From: Lawsonibacter sp.
GTDB lineage: Bacteria; Bacillota; Clostridia; Oscillospirales; Oscillospiraceae
Length of the DNA stretch: 64,000 nt
Reading direction: 5' to 3'
Assembly (NCBI GenBank): GCA_022796195.1
Contig: JAAWIE010000005.1
Coordinates: forward strand, 1 to 64,000
In this document: positions 50,624-58,416 of the stretch, one piece after another
Numbering within the stretch: position 1 is the first letter of the stretch
Layout of the letters: the number at the start of each line of letters is the position of its first letter
Position numbers and translations under genes: made by a program
The notes under the pieces: generated by a model
Databases searched by the model: none
Told to the model about the DNA's origin: nothing
The model's input: the letters and a program-made list of their open reading frames with translations, nothing else

Positions 50624-51097
50624 TTACCGCTCAACCTTTAAAATTTTGTACTCCACCGGACCGGCAGGGGCGTCTACGGTAACATCGTCTCCGGCATTTT
50701 TGCCCAGCAGCGCCCGGCCGAAGGGGGAGTCCTCCGAGATCGCGCCGTTCATGGGGTCGGCCTCTTGAGAGCCGACAATCTTATAAGTCTCTTCCTCATT
50801 AAACTCCTTGTCCAGCACCGTGACAGTAGAACCAAGGCGGACGTCTTCGCCGTCTCCGTCGTCGCCCTCAATCACTACATAGTTGGACAAAATTTCTTCC
50901 AGTTCTGCCAGCCGGGAGTGGAGCTTACCCTGTTCGTTTTTTGCCTCGTCATACTCGCTGTTCTCAGACAGATCGCCAAAAGAGCGGGCCTCTTTCAGCA
51001 GCTCGGCTACTTCCGCCTCGCGGACGGTTTTCAGATAGTTCAGCTCATCCTGCAATTCCTTAAGCCGCTCTGGGCTCAGCTTGTATTCTTTTGCCAT
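50624..51097 (-). CDS. greA: transcription elongation factor GreA
   Basis: The 157-aa protein has the N-terminal coiled coil with its acidic tip (ELQDELNYLKTVREAEVAEL, FGDLSENSEYDEAKNEQ) that enters the RNAP secondary channel to stimulate cleavage of backtracked RNA. The C-terminal FKBP-like domain contains SPFGRALLGKNAGDDVTVDA. AAAGGTG lies 11 bases before the ATG. greA-lysS is a common gene pair in Firmicutes. Confidence 0.97.
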   Translation of the reverse strand: MAKEYKLSPERLKELQDELNYLKTVREAEVAELLKEARSFGDLSENSEYDEAKNEQGKLHSRLAELEEILSNYVVIEGDDGDGEDVRLGSTVTVLDKEFNEEETYKIVGSQEADPMNGAISEDSPFGRALLGKNAGDDVTVDAPAGPVEYKILKVER

Positions 51098-51175
51098 GAA
51101 AATCGCACACCTTTCTATCGTTCTACAGACCGTGTCACAGACCGGCCTGTTGGGTATAATCCCGCATTCTGTGAC

Positions 51176-51204
51176 ATTATATGTGTTTCCAGGCTATATG
51201 TCAA
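51176..51204 (-). promoter_or_regulatory. perfect consensus promoter of greA-lysS
   Basis: TTGACA, a 17-base spacer, then TATAAT on the minus strand: a full consensus sigma-A promoter. It overlaps the final codon of the upstream gene. Confidence 0.95.
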
Positions 51205-51878
51205 GTGATTTTTATGTCCTCCGGACCCAGCTGCCCCCCCTCCCACAGTGCGGCCAGCAGGGGAAGATTTTCCTGGTCTTCCTCGGCCAGTTCCGGCGCG
51301 GCAAGGGTCAGTCCCGCCAGCTGGGGCTGGGTGCCGTACAAGTCCAAGGTGGTCTCTTCCCGTTGGGGGCAGTCTTGAAACCGCAGGGCAATTTGTCCCT
51401 CTTCCTGGGGCGGCATAACTGGTATCCCAAACTCCCGCCGAAGCCACAGGGCCAGTTCCTCGCCGCCTCTGGGGGCGTCTACGACCAGCCGGCGCACTCG
51501 GGGACAGAGCTGAGCGGCTGTTCGAGCTAAGTCATGGTCCACCCGAACCCCCCGCAGGGCTACTGTGGCGCGGTCTGGAGCCAATCCGCCGCGCTCTAGC
51601 GCCTCCAATGCCAGGGAGGCCGATTGTGCCCGGACAAAACACTCTGGCTCCACGGGCCGCAGGCCAAAGCGTTCTAGCAGAGGCCAGCGGGAAAAATTCC
51701 GGGGGACCAATACCCGCAGGGCGCCGCCCCGGCGAAGTTCCCGTCCCGCACGGCGCAGGCGGCGTTCTCCCCAGAAGCCCTCCAAGCCGGCCTCCGCCCG
51801 CAGGACGGCCAGCCCATACAGCCGGCTTTCTGCCGCTGTTCCCCATCCTTTGGGTGTGAAAACAAGTTGTCCAATCAA
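51201..51878 (-). CDS. uncharacterised protein between spoIIR and greA
   Basis: The 225-aa Arg/Leu/Glu-rich protein is not one that I recognise. The central part (VALRGVRVDHDLARTAAQL, RRLVVDAPRGGEELALWLRR, EFGIPVMPP) reads like alternating strands and helices of a Rossmann-type fold. No catalytic motif or membrane segment stands out. The start would be TTG at 51878 after a GGGGGGA site. Codon bias matches the neighbours. It overlaps the greA promoter at its 3' end. Confidence 0.7.
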   Translation of the reverse strand: MIGQLVFTPKGWGTAAESRLYGLAVLRAEAGLEGFWGERRLRRAGRELRRGGALRVLVPRNFSRWPLLERFGLRPVEPECFVRAQSASLALEALERGGLAPDRATVALRGVRVDHDLARTAAQLCPRVRRLVVDAPRGGEELALWLRREFGIPVMPPQEEGQIALRFQDCPQREETTLDLYGTQPQLAGLTLAAPELAEEDQENLPLLAALWEGGQLGPEDIKIT

Positions 51879-51940
51879 AAAAATCCCCCCTCTCCACAGC
51901 CTATGCGGGAGAGAGGAGAATATGTTAACTTTAGCGGATG

Positions 51941-52558
51941 TTATTCAAACAAACCCTGTAATTCGCCCAAAAGTTCCATCGCTTTGAACTTGAGGACGTA
52001 GCCTTCGCCGTCACCGGTGACCAAAGCGCCCTGGTTTTCGGTGAAGTAACCGGCCTCTAGAGCCTGGTCCACTGTCTCACTGGCCGCGCCCAGGCACAGG
52101 GGTGGAAAAGCCACGCACCACCAATTTTGTCCCTGACCCTCGCCGATGGTGACCCGAAGGGCGGTATAGGTTCCGGCGGGGAGGGCAAAGCCCTCGTACT
52201 CCTTGGTAGGGAACCAGCAGTCGGTGAGCTGAGCGGTGACGGGATAGTCAAAGCCCTGCTCCGTCACTACTGCCTGACCGGCGGCGGCAAGGTCGGGTAA
52301 ATGTCCCTCCAGCGTCGCGCGGGCCTGTTCCAGTGTGGCTCCCTGGGGATATAATATCTCTGCCTGTTCCAGCACCCGGTCCCGCACCGCCAGTTTAAGT
52401 GATTGGTCTGCACTGCTGTCCGAATTCGCAATGACATGAAAGCGGATGACACGATCCGCTAAATCCTTCTGCTCCTGACCCAGCCAGCTGCCGGTTACGA
52501 CGGCGACTAGAATTCCAAACATCAGCGCCAGTTCCCAGCGTTTTAATTTCCGATCCAT
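51941..52558 (-). CDS. spoIIR: stage II sporulation protein R
   Basis: The 205-aa protein is secreted from the forespore to trigger SpoIIGA processing of pro-SigE. It has an N-terminal membrane/signal segment (LALMFGILVAVVTGSW), then IRFHVIANSDSSADQSLKLAVRD, the family signature, and CWFPTKEYEGFALPAGTYTALRV with NWWCVAFPPLCL. AGGAGG is 5 bases before the ATG. In Firmicutes it is transcribed by SigF; I did not find a convincing SigF box. Confidence 0.95.
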   Translation of the reverse strand: MDRKLKRWELALMFGILVAVVTGSWLGQEQKDLADRVIRFHVIANSDSSADQSLKLAVRDRVLEQAEILYPQGATLEQARATLEGHLPDLAAAGQAVVTEQGFDYPVTAQLTDCWFPTKEYEGFALPAGTYTALRVTIGEGQGQNWWCVAFPPLCLGAASETVDQALEAGYFTENQGALVTGDGEGYVLKFKAMELLGELQGLFE

Positions 52559-52576
52559 AAAGTCCTCCTGGGGACG

Positions 52577-52623
52577 AAAAAAGCCGTCCGCACTGTAAAT
52601 TTCTTACAGTATAGACGGCTTTC
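52577..52623 (-). terminator. terminator of the lrp-ispE operon
   Basis: AAGCCGTC pairs with GACGGCTT, and an inner CTGTAA/TTACAG stem extends the hairpin. On the minus strand TTTTTT follows. It lies directly between ispE and spoIIR. Confidence 0.92.
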
Positions 52624-52630
52624 TGCAAGT

Positions 52631-53482
52631 TTAAACGGTCTGCGTCAAAAAAACTTCGCCGCCCAACCCGTTTAAACGTTCTTGGGCCTCCAGAGCGCAG
52701 TTTTTATCCTCAAAAAGTCCAAACGCGGTAGGGCCGGTGCCGCTCATGCTGGCGCCCAACGCCCCGCACTGAATCAGAATATTTTTAATGTCGTTCACCC
52801 GGGAACGCCGGTGGAGGGGGAGCGCGTCCTCAAAGACATTATACATCCGCCGGGCTACCCCGGCCAGGTCTCCGGCCTCCAGAGCGGCAATTACTCCCTT
52901 AGTGTCGGGACGGCAGCGCAGGCGCACGCGGTCGATCTTAGCGAACAGAGCGGGGGTGGAGATGGAGAATTCCGGTTTGCACAGTACCACCCAGCACTGG
53001 GGCAGAGGGGGAAGGGGAGTGAGGATTTCACCCCGCCCCTCGGCCAGGGCAGTTCCTCCCAGTACGCAGTAGGGCACGTCGGAACCGACCCGCTCTCCAA
53101 CCCGGGCCAGCTCCATGGGGGACAGGGGAGTATCCTCCATAGCGTTCAGCGCACGGAGGATAGCTGCGGCATCGCTGCTGCCGCCAGCCATGCCGGCGCA
53201 GACGGGGATACGTTTGTCAATGGTAATGTCCAGCCCCTGGGGCGGTTCCTTTCGGGTTTCCCACCAGACGAGAGCGGCTTGAGCCGCCAGATTTTTTTCG
53301 TTGTTGGGGAGGAAATGGAGGTTTGTATACACACATATCCCTTTGCCCTCCTTTGCTTTCAAGGTGAGGCGGTCGGACAGGTCGATGGTCTGCATCACCA
53401 TGCGCAGGTCGTGGTAGCCGTCAGGCCGGCTTCCCAGCACGTCCAGGGTCAAATTCAGCTTTGCGCGGGCCGGAACCTCCAT
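52631..53482 (-). CDS. ispE: 4-diphosphocytidyl-2-C-methyl-D-erythritol kinase
   Basis: The 283-aa GHMP kinase phosphorylates the ispD product. Its signatures are VPARAKLNLTLDVLGSRPDGYHDL at the start and the ATP loop PVCAGMAGGSSDAAAILRAL, with the C-terminal GALGASMSGTGPTAFGLF. GGAGG lies 7 bases before the ATG. It is the last gene of the lrp operon, 12 bases after DUF1015. Confidence 0.96.
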   Translation of the reverse strand: MEVPARAKLNLTLDVLGSRPDGYHDLRMVMQTIDLSDRLTLKAKEGKGICVYTNLHFLPNNEKNLAAQAALVWWETRKEPPQGLDITIDKRIPVCAGMAGGSSDAAAILRALNAMEDTPLSPMELARVGERVGSDVPYCVLGGTALAEGRGEILTPLPPLPQCWVVLCKPEFSISTPALFAKIDRVRLRCRPDTKGVIAALEAGDLAGVARRMYNVFEDALPLHRRSRVNDIKNILIQCGALGASMSGTGPTAFGLFEDKNCALEAQERLNGLGGEVFLTQTV

Positions 53483-53494
53483 GGCCTTTCCTCC

Positions 53495-54766
53495 CTATTT
53501 TCTAATTTTACGGGCCTCTAAATAGAACCGCTTGTCCTGGGCCTCTCCCAGAGAGAAGGTTTTTCTAGGCAAGACCCCGTCGTGAATCACCGTGGGGAAG
53601 AGGGCGCTTTTCTCCATCGGCGGAAGGAGAAAAGCAATGGCATCTTCCCGCTCCTCGGCCAGCTTCTGGGCCTCTTCGGCCCCGTGGATATAGTCCACCC
53701 TGGCTCTGGGACGGGCGGCTATGTAGTCGTCCAGAAATTCCTGGAGGGTTCCCACGGGCAGCCGGGCCTGGGGCTGTTCCACGGTGACCTCTCCACGGCT
53801 CCAACGGTTGATGACGAAGGGGAAAACCTGTCCCTCGCCCCGGCCCTGAATGGCGGAAGGGTAGTAAGCCAGAAAAGCGTCCAGCAGTTCCTCCGGCCGC
53901 GCGCCGAAGACGACTCGGTGGATGGGCTGGAAATCAATTCCTTCGTCGTGAAGGTTCACCAGCTCACACAGGGCATATCGGGAAGGGAGCTCCGGCCACT
54001 GGGCTGGGGCGGTGAGACCCTTGCGGCGCTCGTAACACTCCTTGGCGGTGGCTAGGGAGTGGTTGCCGTCGCCGACGGCAAAAAGCAAGCCATCCAGATC
54101 CTGTTCCACCCGGTTTTGGCGGGTGTTCAGCGCCTGGAGTACCCAGTGGGTCAGTTCTCCAGACAGCCGCCAACCCCTGATGTGACCTCCATTCTCCATC
54201 AGCTCAAAGTCATAGAGCGGCTCCATCTCCCCGGTTTTGACGGACAGAGGTTCTATAATCATATGGTGGGGGTCGTCCACAAGCAGCATGGTGTGGGGCA
54301 GTTCGATAGGGGCGTTTTTCCGCACTGCTACCCGAGGCGGGATGCGAGACATGACCGTGCCCTCAGTGCTCCGGATGGCAGAGGTGGAACCCGGTTCATA
54401 GTCATATTGCTCCAAGTCCACCATGCCGATCAGCCCACGGCGGGTTTTGCCGCTGTGCAAGGTACGCTCCACATAGATCAGGCTGTTGGGATACTCCTGG
54501 AACCGGCCCTCCCGCAGATAACGGCTCATGGTGTTGTTGATTTCCATGATGTCCGTTTCTACGCTGGGGCCCTCCAGACAGCTTTCGGGCAGAATCAGCC
54601 GCAGGGAGGAGGGGTCACGGCCCACCCGGTTTTCTACTCTCTGCCAGTATTCGGGCCGGGAGGTGTATTGGTCGCAGGCCACCACCGACCACAGGGACAG
54701 GTCGCAGTCCCGGGGCAGGAGGATATCCGCCGGCTTGAAGGGCAGGTTTTCAAATAAATCGTTCAT
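53495..54766 (-). CDS. DUF1015-family protein
   Basis: The 423-aa protein matches DUF1015 throughout: FKPADILLPRDCDLSLWSVV, ACDQYTSRPEYW, and the central FAVGDGNHSLATAKECYE. Biochemistry is unknown. Genes of this family often lie near serine-biosynthesis genes, and here thrH (phosphoserine phosphatase-like) is 29 bases upstream. The ribosome binding site is poor (GACGGAAT). Confidence 0.85.
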   Translation of the reverse strand: MNDLFENLPFKPADILLPRDCDLSLWSVVACDQYTSRPEYWQRVENRVGRDPSSLRLILPESCLEGPSVETDIMEINNTMSRYLREGRFQEYPNSLIYVERTLHSGKTRRGLIGMVDLEQYDYEPGSTSAIRSTEGTVMSRIPPRVAVRKNAPIELPHTMLLVDDPHHMIIEPLSVKTGEMEPLYDFELMENGGHIRGWRLSGELTHWVLQALNTRQNRVEQDLDGLLFAVGDGNHSLATAKECYERRKGLTAPAQWPELPSRYALCELVNLHDEGIDFQPIHRVVFGARPEELLDAFLAYYPSAIQGRGEGQVFPFVINRWSRGEVTVEQPQARLPVGTLQEFLDDYIAARPRARVDYIHGAEEAQKLAEEREDAIAFLLPPMEKSALFPTVIHDGVLPRKTFSLGEAQDKRFYLEARKIRK

Positions 54767-54795
54767 ATTCCGTCACTCGTTTTCATCTTGATGAT

Positions 54796-55395
54796 TCACA
54801 GCGCCCCTTCAATGGCGGCAAGCAGTTCGTCAAATTCCTCAAAGGCGAGCAGTTCCGGGTGGGCGGCCTTGATGGCTTCGGTGGACTTGAACAGGAACCC
54901 CGCCTTGCTGGCCTGAATCATGCCCAGGTCATTAAAGCTGTCCCCGGCGGCGATGGTGTCGTAGCCGATGGATTGCAGGGCCTTTACGGTGGTCAGTTTG
55001 GACTGCTGGCACCGCATTTTGTAACCGGTAATCTCTCCGTTTTTGGCCACCTCCAGCGTGTTGCAGAACAGAGAGGGCCAGCCCAGTTTTTCCATCAAGG
55101 GTTTGGCAAATTGTTCAAAGGTGTCGCTGAGGATAATGACCTGGGTTTCGGAACGCAGTTTGTCCAAAAATGCCTTTGCGCCGGGCAGAGGATCGATTTT
55201 GGTAATCACGGCCTGAATTTCCTTTAACCCCAGTCCGTGTTCCTTCAAAATTCCCAGCCGCCAGGTCATCAGCTTGTCATAGTCCGGTTCATCCCGGGTC
55301 GTGCGGCACAGTTCTGGAATTCCGCTGGCCTCGGAAAAGGCAATCCAGATTTCCGGGACCAGTACGCCCTCCATATCTAAACAAACAATGTTCAT
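54796..55395 (-). CDS. thrH: ThrH-type phosphoserine phosphatase / homoserine phosphotransferase
   Basis: The 199-aa HAD enzyme is strikingly like Pseudomonas ThrH. It starts with CLDMEGVLVPEIWIAFSE, has LVxxxxP-type spacing, VIILSDTFEQFAKPLMEKLG (motif II) and IAAGDSFNDLGMI (motif IV), and KLTTVKALQS with the motif III lysine. ThrH removes phosphate from phosphoserine and can transfer it to homoserine. It may therefore complete serine synthesis. AAAGGAT precedes the ATG by 6 bases. Confidence 0.9.
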   Translation of the reverse strand: MNIVCLDMEGVLVPEIWIAFSEASGIPELCRTTRDEPDYDKLMTWRLGILKEHGLGLKEIQAVITKIDPLPGAKAFLDKLRSETQVIILSDTFEQFAKPLMEKLGWPSLFCNTLEVAKNGEITGYKMRCQQSKLTTVKALQSIGYDTIAAGDSFNDLGMIQASKAGFLFKSTEAIKAAHPELLAFEEFDELLAAIEGAL

Positions 55396-55461
55396 TGTAT
55401 CATCCTTTCCATGTGCGCTCTTGTCCGGCGCTGCGCCAAAGGAGGTTTTGCCGGCAGGTGG

Positions 55462-56649
55462 TCATGTCTCCTTGCTCTGCTTTCTCCGCAGGTTGGTGAG
55501 GAAGTTGTCCAACCGGGCCACAGCCTCAGCGATATCCTTCATAGAAGCGGCGTAACAAGCCCGGACGAAGCCCTCGCCGCCAGGACCGAAGGCCGAACCG
55601 GGGATGACGGCCACCTTTTCTTCCAGCAGGAAGCGTTCGCAGAATTCCTCGCTGGTCAGACCGGTGGAGCGGATATCAGGGAAGACATAAAATGCGCCCT
55701 TAGGTTCGAAGCAGGACAGGCCAATCCGGTTAAGGCTCTCCACCAGATAGCGGCGGCGGCTGTCGTACTCTTCCCGCATATGTTCAATGTCCGGGTCGCC
55801 GTTGCGCATGGCCTCCACAGCGGCGTACTGGCTGGTGGTGGGGGCGGACATAATGCCAAACTGATGCAGTTTGGTCATAGCGGCGACAATGGGTTTCGGG
55901 GCACAGACATAGCCCATGCGCCAGCCGGTCATAGCGTGGCTTTTGGAGAAGCCATTGACTACGATGGTGCGCTCATACATACCGGTGATGTTGGCCAGCG
56001 AGACGTGGCGGCGGCCGTAGGTCAGCTCCGCGTAAATCTCATCGGATACCACCATAATTTCGGTATCCTTCAGAACCTCGGCGATAGCCTCCAGGTCCTT
56101 CCGGTCCATGGTTCCCCCGGTGGGATTGGAGGGGAAGGGGAGAACCAGTACCTTCGTTTTTGGGGTGATGGCCGCTTTCAGGTCCTCTGGGGTGAGACGG
56201 AATTGGTTTTCCGCCTTTAGGGTTAAATATTTGGTTACTCCACCGGCCATTTCAGCCAAGGGTCCATAGCACACAAAGGAGGGGACTGGAACAATTACCT
56301 CATCCCCCGGGTTGATCAGCACACGCAGAGCCAGGTCAATAGCCTCGCTGCCGCCCACGGTGACCAGAATTTGGCTGGCGTAGTCGTAATGCAGGTCAAA
56401 GCGGCGTTCTAAGTAGGCGGAAATCTCCCGGCGGAGCTGAAGCATACCGGCATTCGAGGTATACTTGGTGTGCCCCCGCTCCAGAGAGTAGATGCCTGCG
56501 TCCCGGATATGCCATGGTGTGACAAAGTCCGGTTCGCCGATACCCAGGGAGATGGCGTCGGTCATCTCCTCCAGGATATCGAAAAATTTCCGGATTCCGG
56601 AGGGCTTGATATTCTGTATCTTCTGGTTCAGAATGTTGTCGTAATTCAT
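55462..56649 (-). CDS. PLP-dependent class I/II aminotransferase
   Basis: The 395-aa fold-type I aminotransferase has SLGIGEPDFVTPWHIRDAGI, GHTKYTSNAGMLQLRREI, LPFPSNPTGGTMDR, the PLP lysine in VVNGFSKSHAMTGWRMGY and a C-terminal arginine region. It resembles aspartate/aromatic aminotransferases (PatA-like). Its start overlaps the lrp stop by 4 bases, so the Lrp regulator probably controls it in response to an amino acid. The substrate is not fixed by sequence. Confidence 0.9.
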   Translation of the reverse strand: MNYDNILNQKIQNIKPSGIRKFFDILEEMTDAISLGIGEPDFVTPWHIRDAGIYSLERGHTKYTSNAGMLQLRREISAYLERRFDLHYDYASQILVTVGGSEAIDLALRVLINPGDEVIVPVPSFVCYGPLAEMAGGVTKYLTLKAENQFRLTPEDLKAAITPKTKVLVLPFPSNPTGGTMDRKDLEAIAEVLKDTEIMVVSDEIYAELTYGRRHVSLANITGMYERTIVVNGFSKSHAMTGWRMGYVCAPKPIVAAMTKLHQFGIMSAPTTSQYAAVEAMRNGDPDIEHMREEYDSRRRYLVESLNRIGLSCFEPKGAFYVFPDIRSTGLTSEEFCERFLLEEKVAVIPGSAFGPGGEGFVRACYAASMKDIAEAVARLDNFLTNLRRKQSKET

Positions 56650-57125
56650 GTAAAGATATACTCCCTTTCCTCCGGGTCCTGGGGGCGGAACACCAGATGC
56701 TTCTCTTTGTACTTTTTTAGGATAAAGTGGGTTGCCGTGCCGGTAACGCCCTGAATGGGGGCCAGCCGCTCGCTGACAAACCGGGCTACCTCCCGCAGGG
56801 TGCGGCCGGAGATGATCACGGTCAGGTCAAAGGAACCGCTCATCAGATACATACTCTCCACCTCGTCGTATTGGTAGATACGCTCCGCGATGCGGTCGAA
56901 ACCGGCCTGAGACTGGGGGGTAACGTTGACCTCAATCAGTGCGGTTACCGTCTCCTTTCGGATGCGGTCCCAGTCGATGATTGCTTGATAGCCCAGAATG
57001 GTGCGGTCGTTTTCATATTTTTTGATTGCCGTGGTGGCCTCTTCCTCGCTCAGTCCCGCGGCGGCGGCCAGCGCCTCACCCGGTATGGTACAGTCCTGCT
57101 CCAGCAGTTCCAGCAGTTTTTCCAT
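56646..57125 (-). CDS. Lrp/AsnC family transcriptional regulator
   Basis: The 159-aa protein has an N-terminal winged helix (LELLEQDCTIPGEALAAAAG, then LSEEEATTAIKKYENDRTILGYQAI) and a RAM domain that binds amino acids (VTALIEVNVTPQSQAGFDRI, VESMYLMSGSFDLTVIISG). AGGAGG lies 6 bases before the ATG. It leads the operon with an aminotransferase, suggesting regulation by the transaminated amino acid. Confidence 0.93.
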   Translation of the reverse strand: MEKLLELLEQDCTIPGEALAAAAGLSEEEATTAIKKYENDRTILGYQAIIDWDRIRKETVTALIEVNVTPQSQAGFDRIAERIYQYDEVESMYLMSGSFDLTVIISGRTLREVARFVSERLAPIQGVTGTATHFILKKYKEKHLVFRPQDPEEREYIFT

Positions 57126-57166
57126 GGTGTTCCTCCTGACGTTCGGTCGATATTTGGATAGGTTAC

Positions 57167-57195
57167 ATTATACACGCAGCTGCAGGGAAAAACAA
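57167..57195 (-). promoter_or_regulatory. promoter of the lrp-ispE operon
   Basis: TTGTTT, a 17-base spacer, then a perfect TATAAT on the minus strand. Confidence 0.8.
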
Positions 57196-57205
57196 TCCCA
57201 AATGC

Positions 57206-57252
57206 AAAAAAGCCTCCCCATAACCGATGATTCGTCTGGTATGGGGAGGCTT
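57206..57252 (-). terminator. terminator of the aldo/keto reductase gene
   Basis: GCCTCCCCATA and TATGGGGAGGC form an 11-bp stem with a 17-base loop, followed by TTTTTTGC on the minus strand. Confidence 0.92.
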
Positions 57253-57270
57253 GATGCCAGGCCAAGGTGT

Positions 57271-58278
57271 TTAAAAGTGTGTCCAATACTCCTTATAGTT
57301 GTCCTGAAGCAGCCGGGGGGTATCCAGGCCATAGGGGCACTTGGCGGCACACTGGCCGCAATGGAGGCAGTTTTCAATCTTCTTGACTTCGTTCTGCCAA
57401 TATTCATTCAGCCAGTCAGCGGCAGGGGCCCGGCGGGCCATCAGGTTGATTCGGGCGCATTGGTTTATCTGAATCCCCACCGGACAGGGCATACAATAGC
57501 CGCAAGAGCGGCAGAAATCGCCAGTCAGCTCAGCCCGGTCCTTGTCAATAATCGCCTGGAGCTCTGCGGTCATGGCGGGAGCCTCAGGGATGCAGGCCAA
57601 GAACTGATCCAGTTCCCACTCGTGCTGAACACCCCAAATGGGGACGACGTCCTCTTGTGCCGCCATCCAAACGGCGGCGGCGGTGCCGTTCCCCAGCAGG
57701 CCGCCTGCCATGCCCTTCATAGCTACAAAGCCCATGCCGTTCTTCCGGCAGCCCTCCACCAATTCCTGATCCTGGGGGCCAGAGAGGTAGCTGTAGGGGA
57801 ATTGCAGCAAAGCGTACAGACCAGACGCAATGGCCTCCTTCGCCACGGGCAGGCGGTGGTTGGTGATAGCAATGTGCCGGATTTTGCCCTGAGCTTTCGC
57901 CTCCAGAGCCGCGTCGTAAAGGCCGTCCTCTCCGCCTGGCTTTGGACAGAACGCTGGGTTATGGAACTGGTATACGTCGATGTAATCGGTGCCCAGCAGC
58001 CGCAGGCTGGTCTCCAGATGCTCGTTCAGTTCTGCCCCGGTTTTTGCGTGGGTCTTGGTGGCGATAATGACCCGATCCCGCATCCCCTGAAAGGCATACC
58101 CCATTTTTTCTTCGCTGTCGGAGTAGGCCCGGGCTGTATCAAAGTAGGTCATGCCTCCATCTACCGCCTTGCGCAGCAGGCGAGCGGCCTCCTCTTTGGA
58201 AATCCGCTGAATAGGCAGACAGCCAAAACCGTTCTTTTCAATCTCAATGCTGGTGGAACCGAGTTGGATTTTTGACAT
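57271..58278 (-). CDS. aldo/keto reductase with C-terminal 4Fe-4S ferredoxin-like domain
   Basis: The 335-aa protein has the AKR barrel (TYFDTARAYSDSEEKMGYA, VIIATKTHAKTGAELNEHLE, IDVYQFHN) and a C-terminal ferredoxin-like domain with two cysteine clusters, CRSCGYCMPCP and CLHCGQCAAKCPYGL. This fusion is common in clostridia and suggests coupling of NAD(P)H chemistry to ferredoxin. No partner gene shows the substrate. The start at 58278 has AAAGGAG 8 bases upstream. Confidence 0.88.
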   Translation of the reverse strand: MSKIQLGSTSIEIEKNGFGCLPIQRISKEEAARLLRKAVDGGMTYFDTARAYSDSEEKMGYAFQGMRDRVIIATKTHAKTGAELNEHLETSLRLLGTDYIDVYQFHNPAFCPKPGGEDGLYDAALEAKAQGKIRHIAITNHRLPVAKEAIASGLYALLQFPYSYLSGPQDQELVEGCRKNGMGFVAMKGMAGGLLGNGTAAAVWMAAQEDVVPIWGVQHEWELDQFLACIPEAPAMTAELQAIIDKDRAELTGDFCRSCGYCMPCPVGIQINQCARINLMARRAPAADWLNEYWQNEVKKIENCLHCGQCAAKCPYGLDTPRLLQDNYKEYWTHF

Positions 58279-58296
58279 GGGAGTCTCTCCTTTCGT

Positions 58297-58400
58297 AAGC
58301 CTTCCCTCAGGAAGGGGGGAAGGCACTGTTTGTGAGCAAATGACGGATGAGGGCGGCGCGAGGGGAATTCAGCGCCTCATGCGTGTCCCCTCGTCCGCCT
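58297..58400. repeat. dispersed intergenic repeat between valS and the aldo/keto reductase gene
   Basis: GCCTTCCC (58299) pairs with GGGAAGGC (58317); a TTTG/CAAA hairpin follows, then GACGGATGAGGG, and then GAGGGGA with TCCCCTC enclosing the rest. The combination of a CCTTCCCC hairpin with CCTCATCCGTC on the other strand is one that I recall as a repeat scattered in gut Oscillospiraceae and Lachnospiraceae genomes. There is no T run after any stem. Confidence 0.6.
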
Positions 58401-58416
58401 CTTTTGGAGAAGGTGT

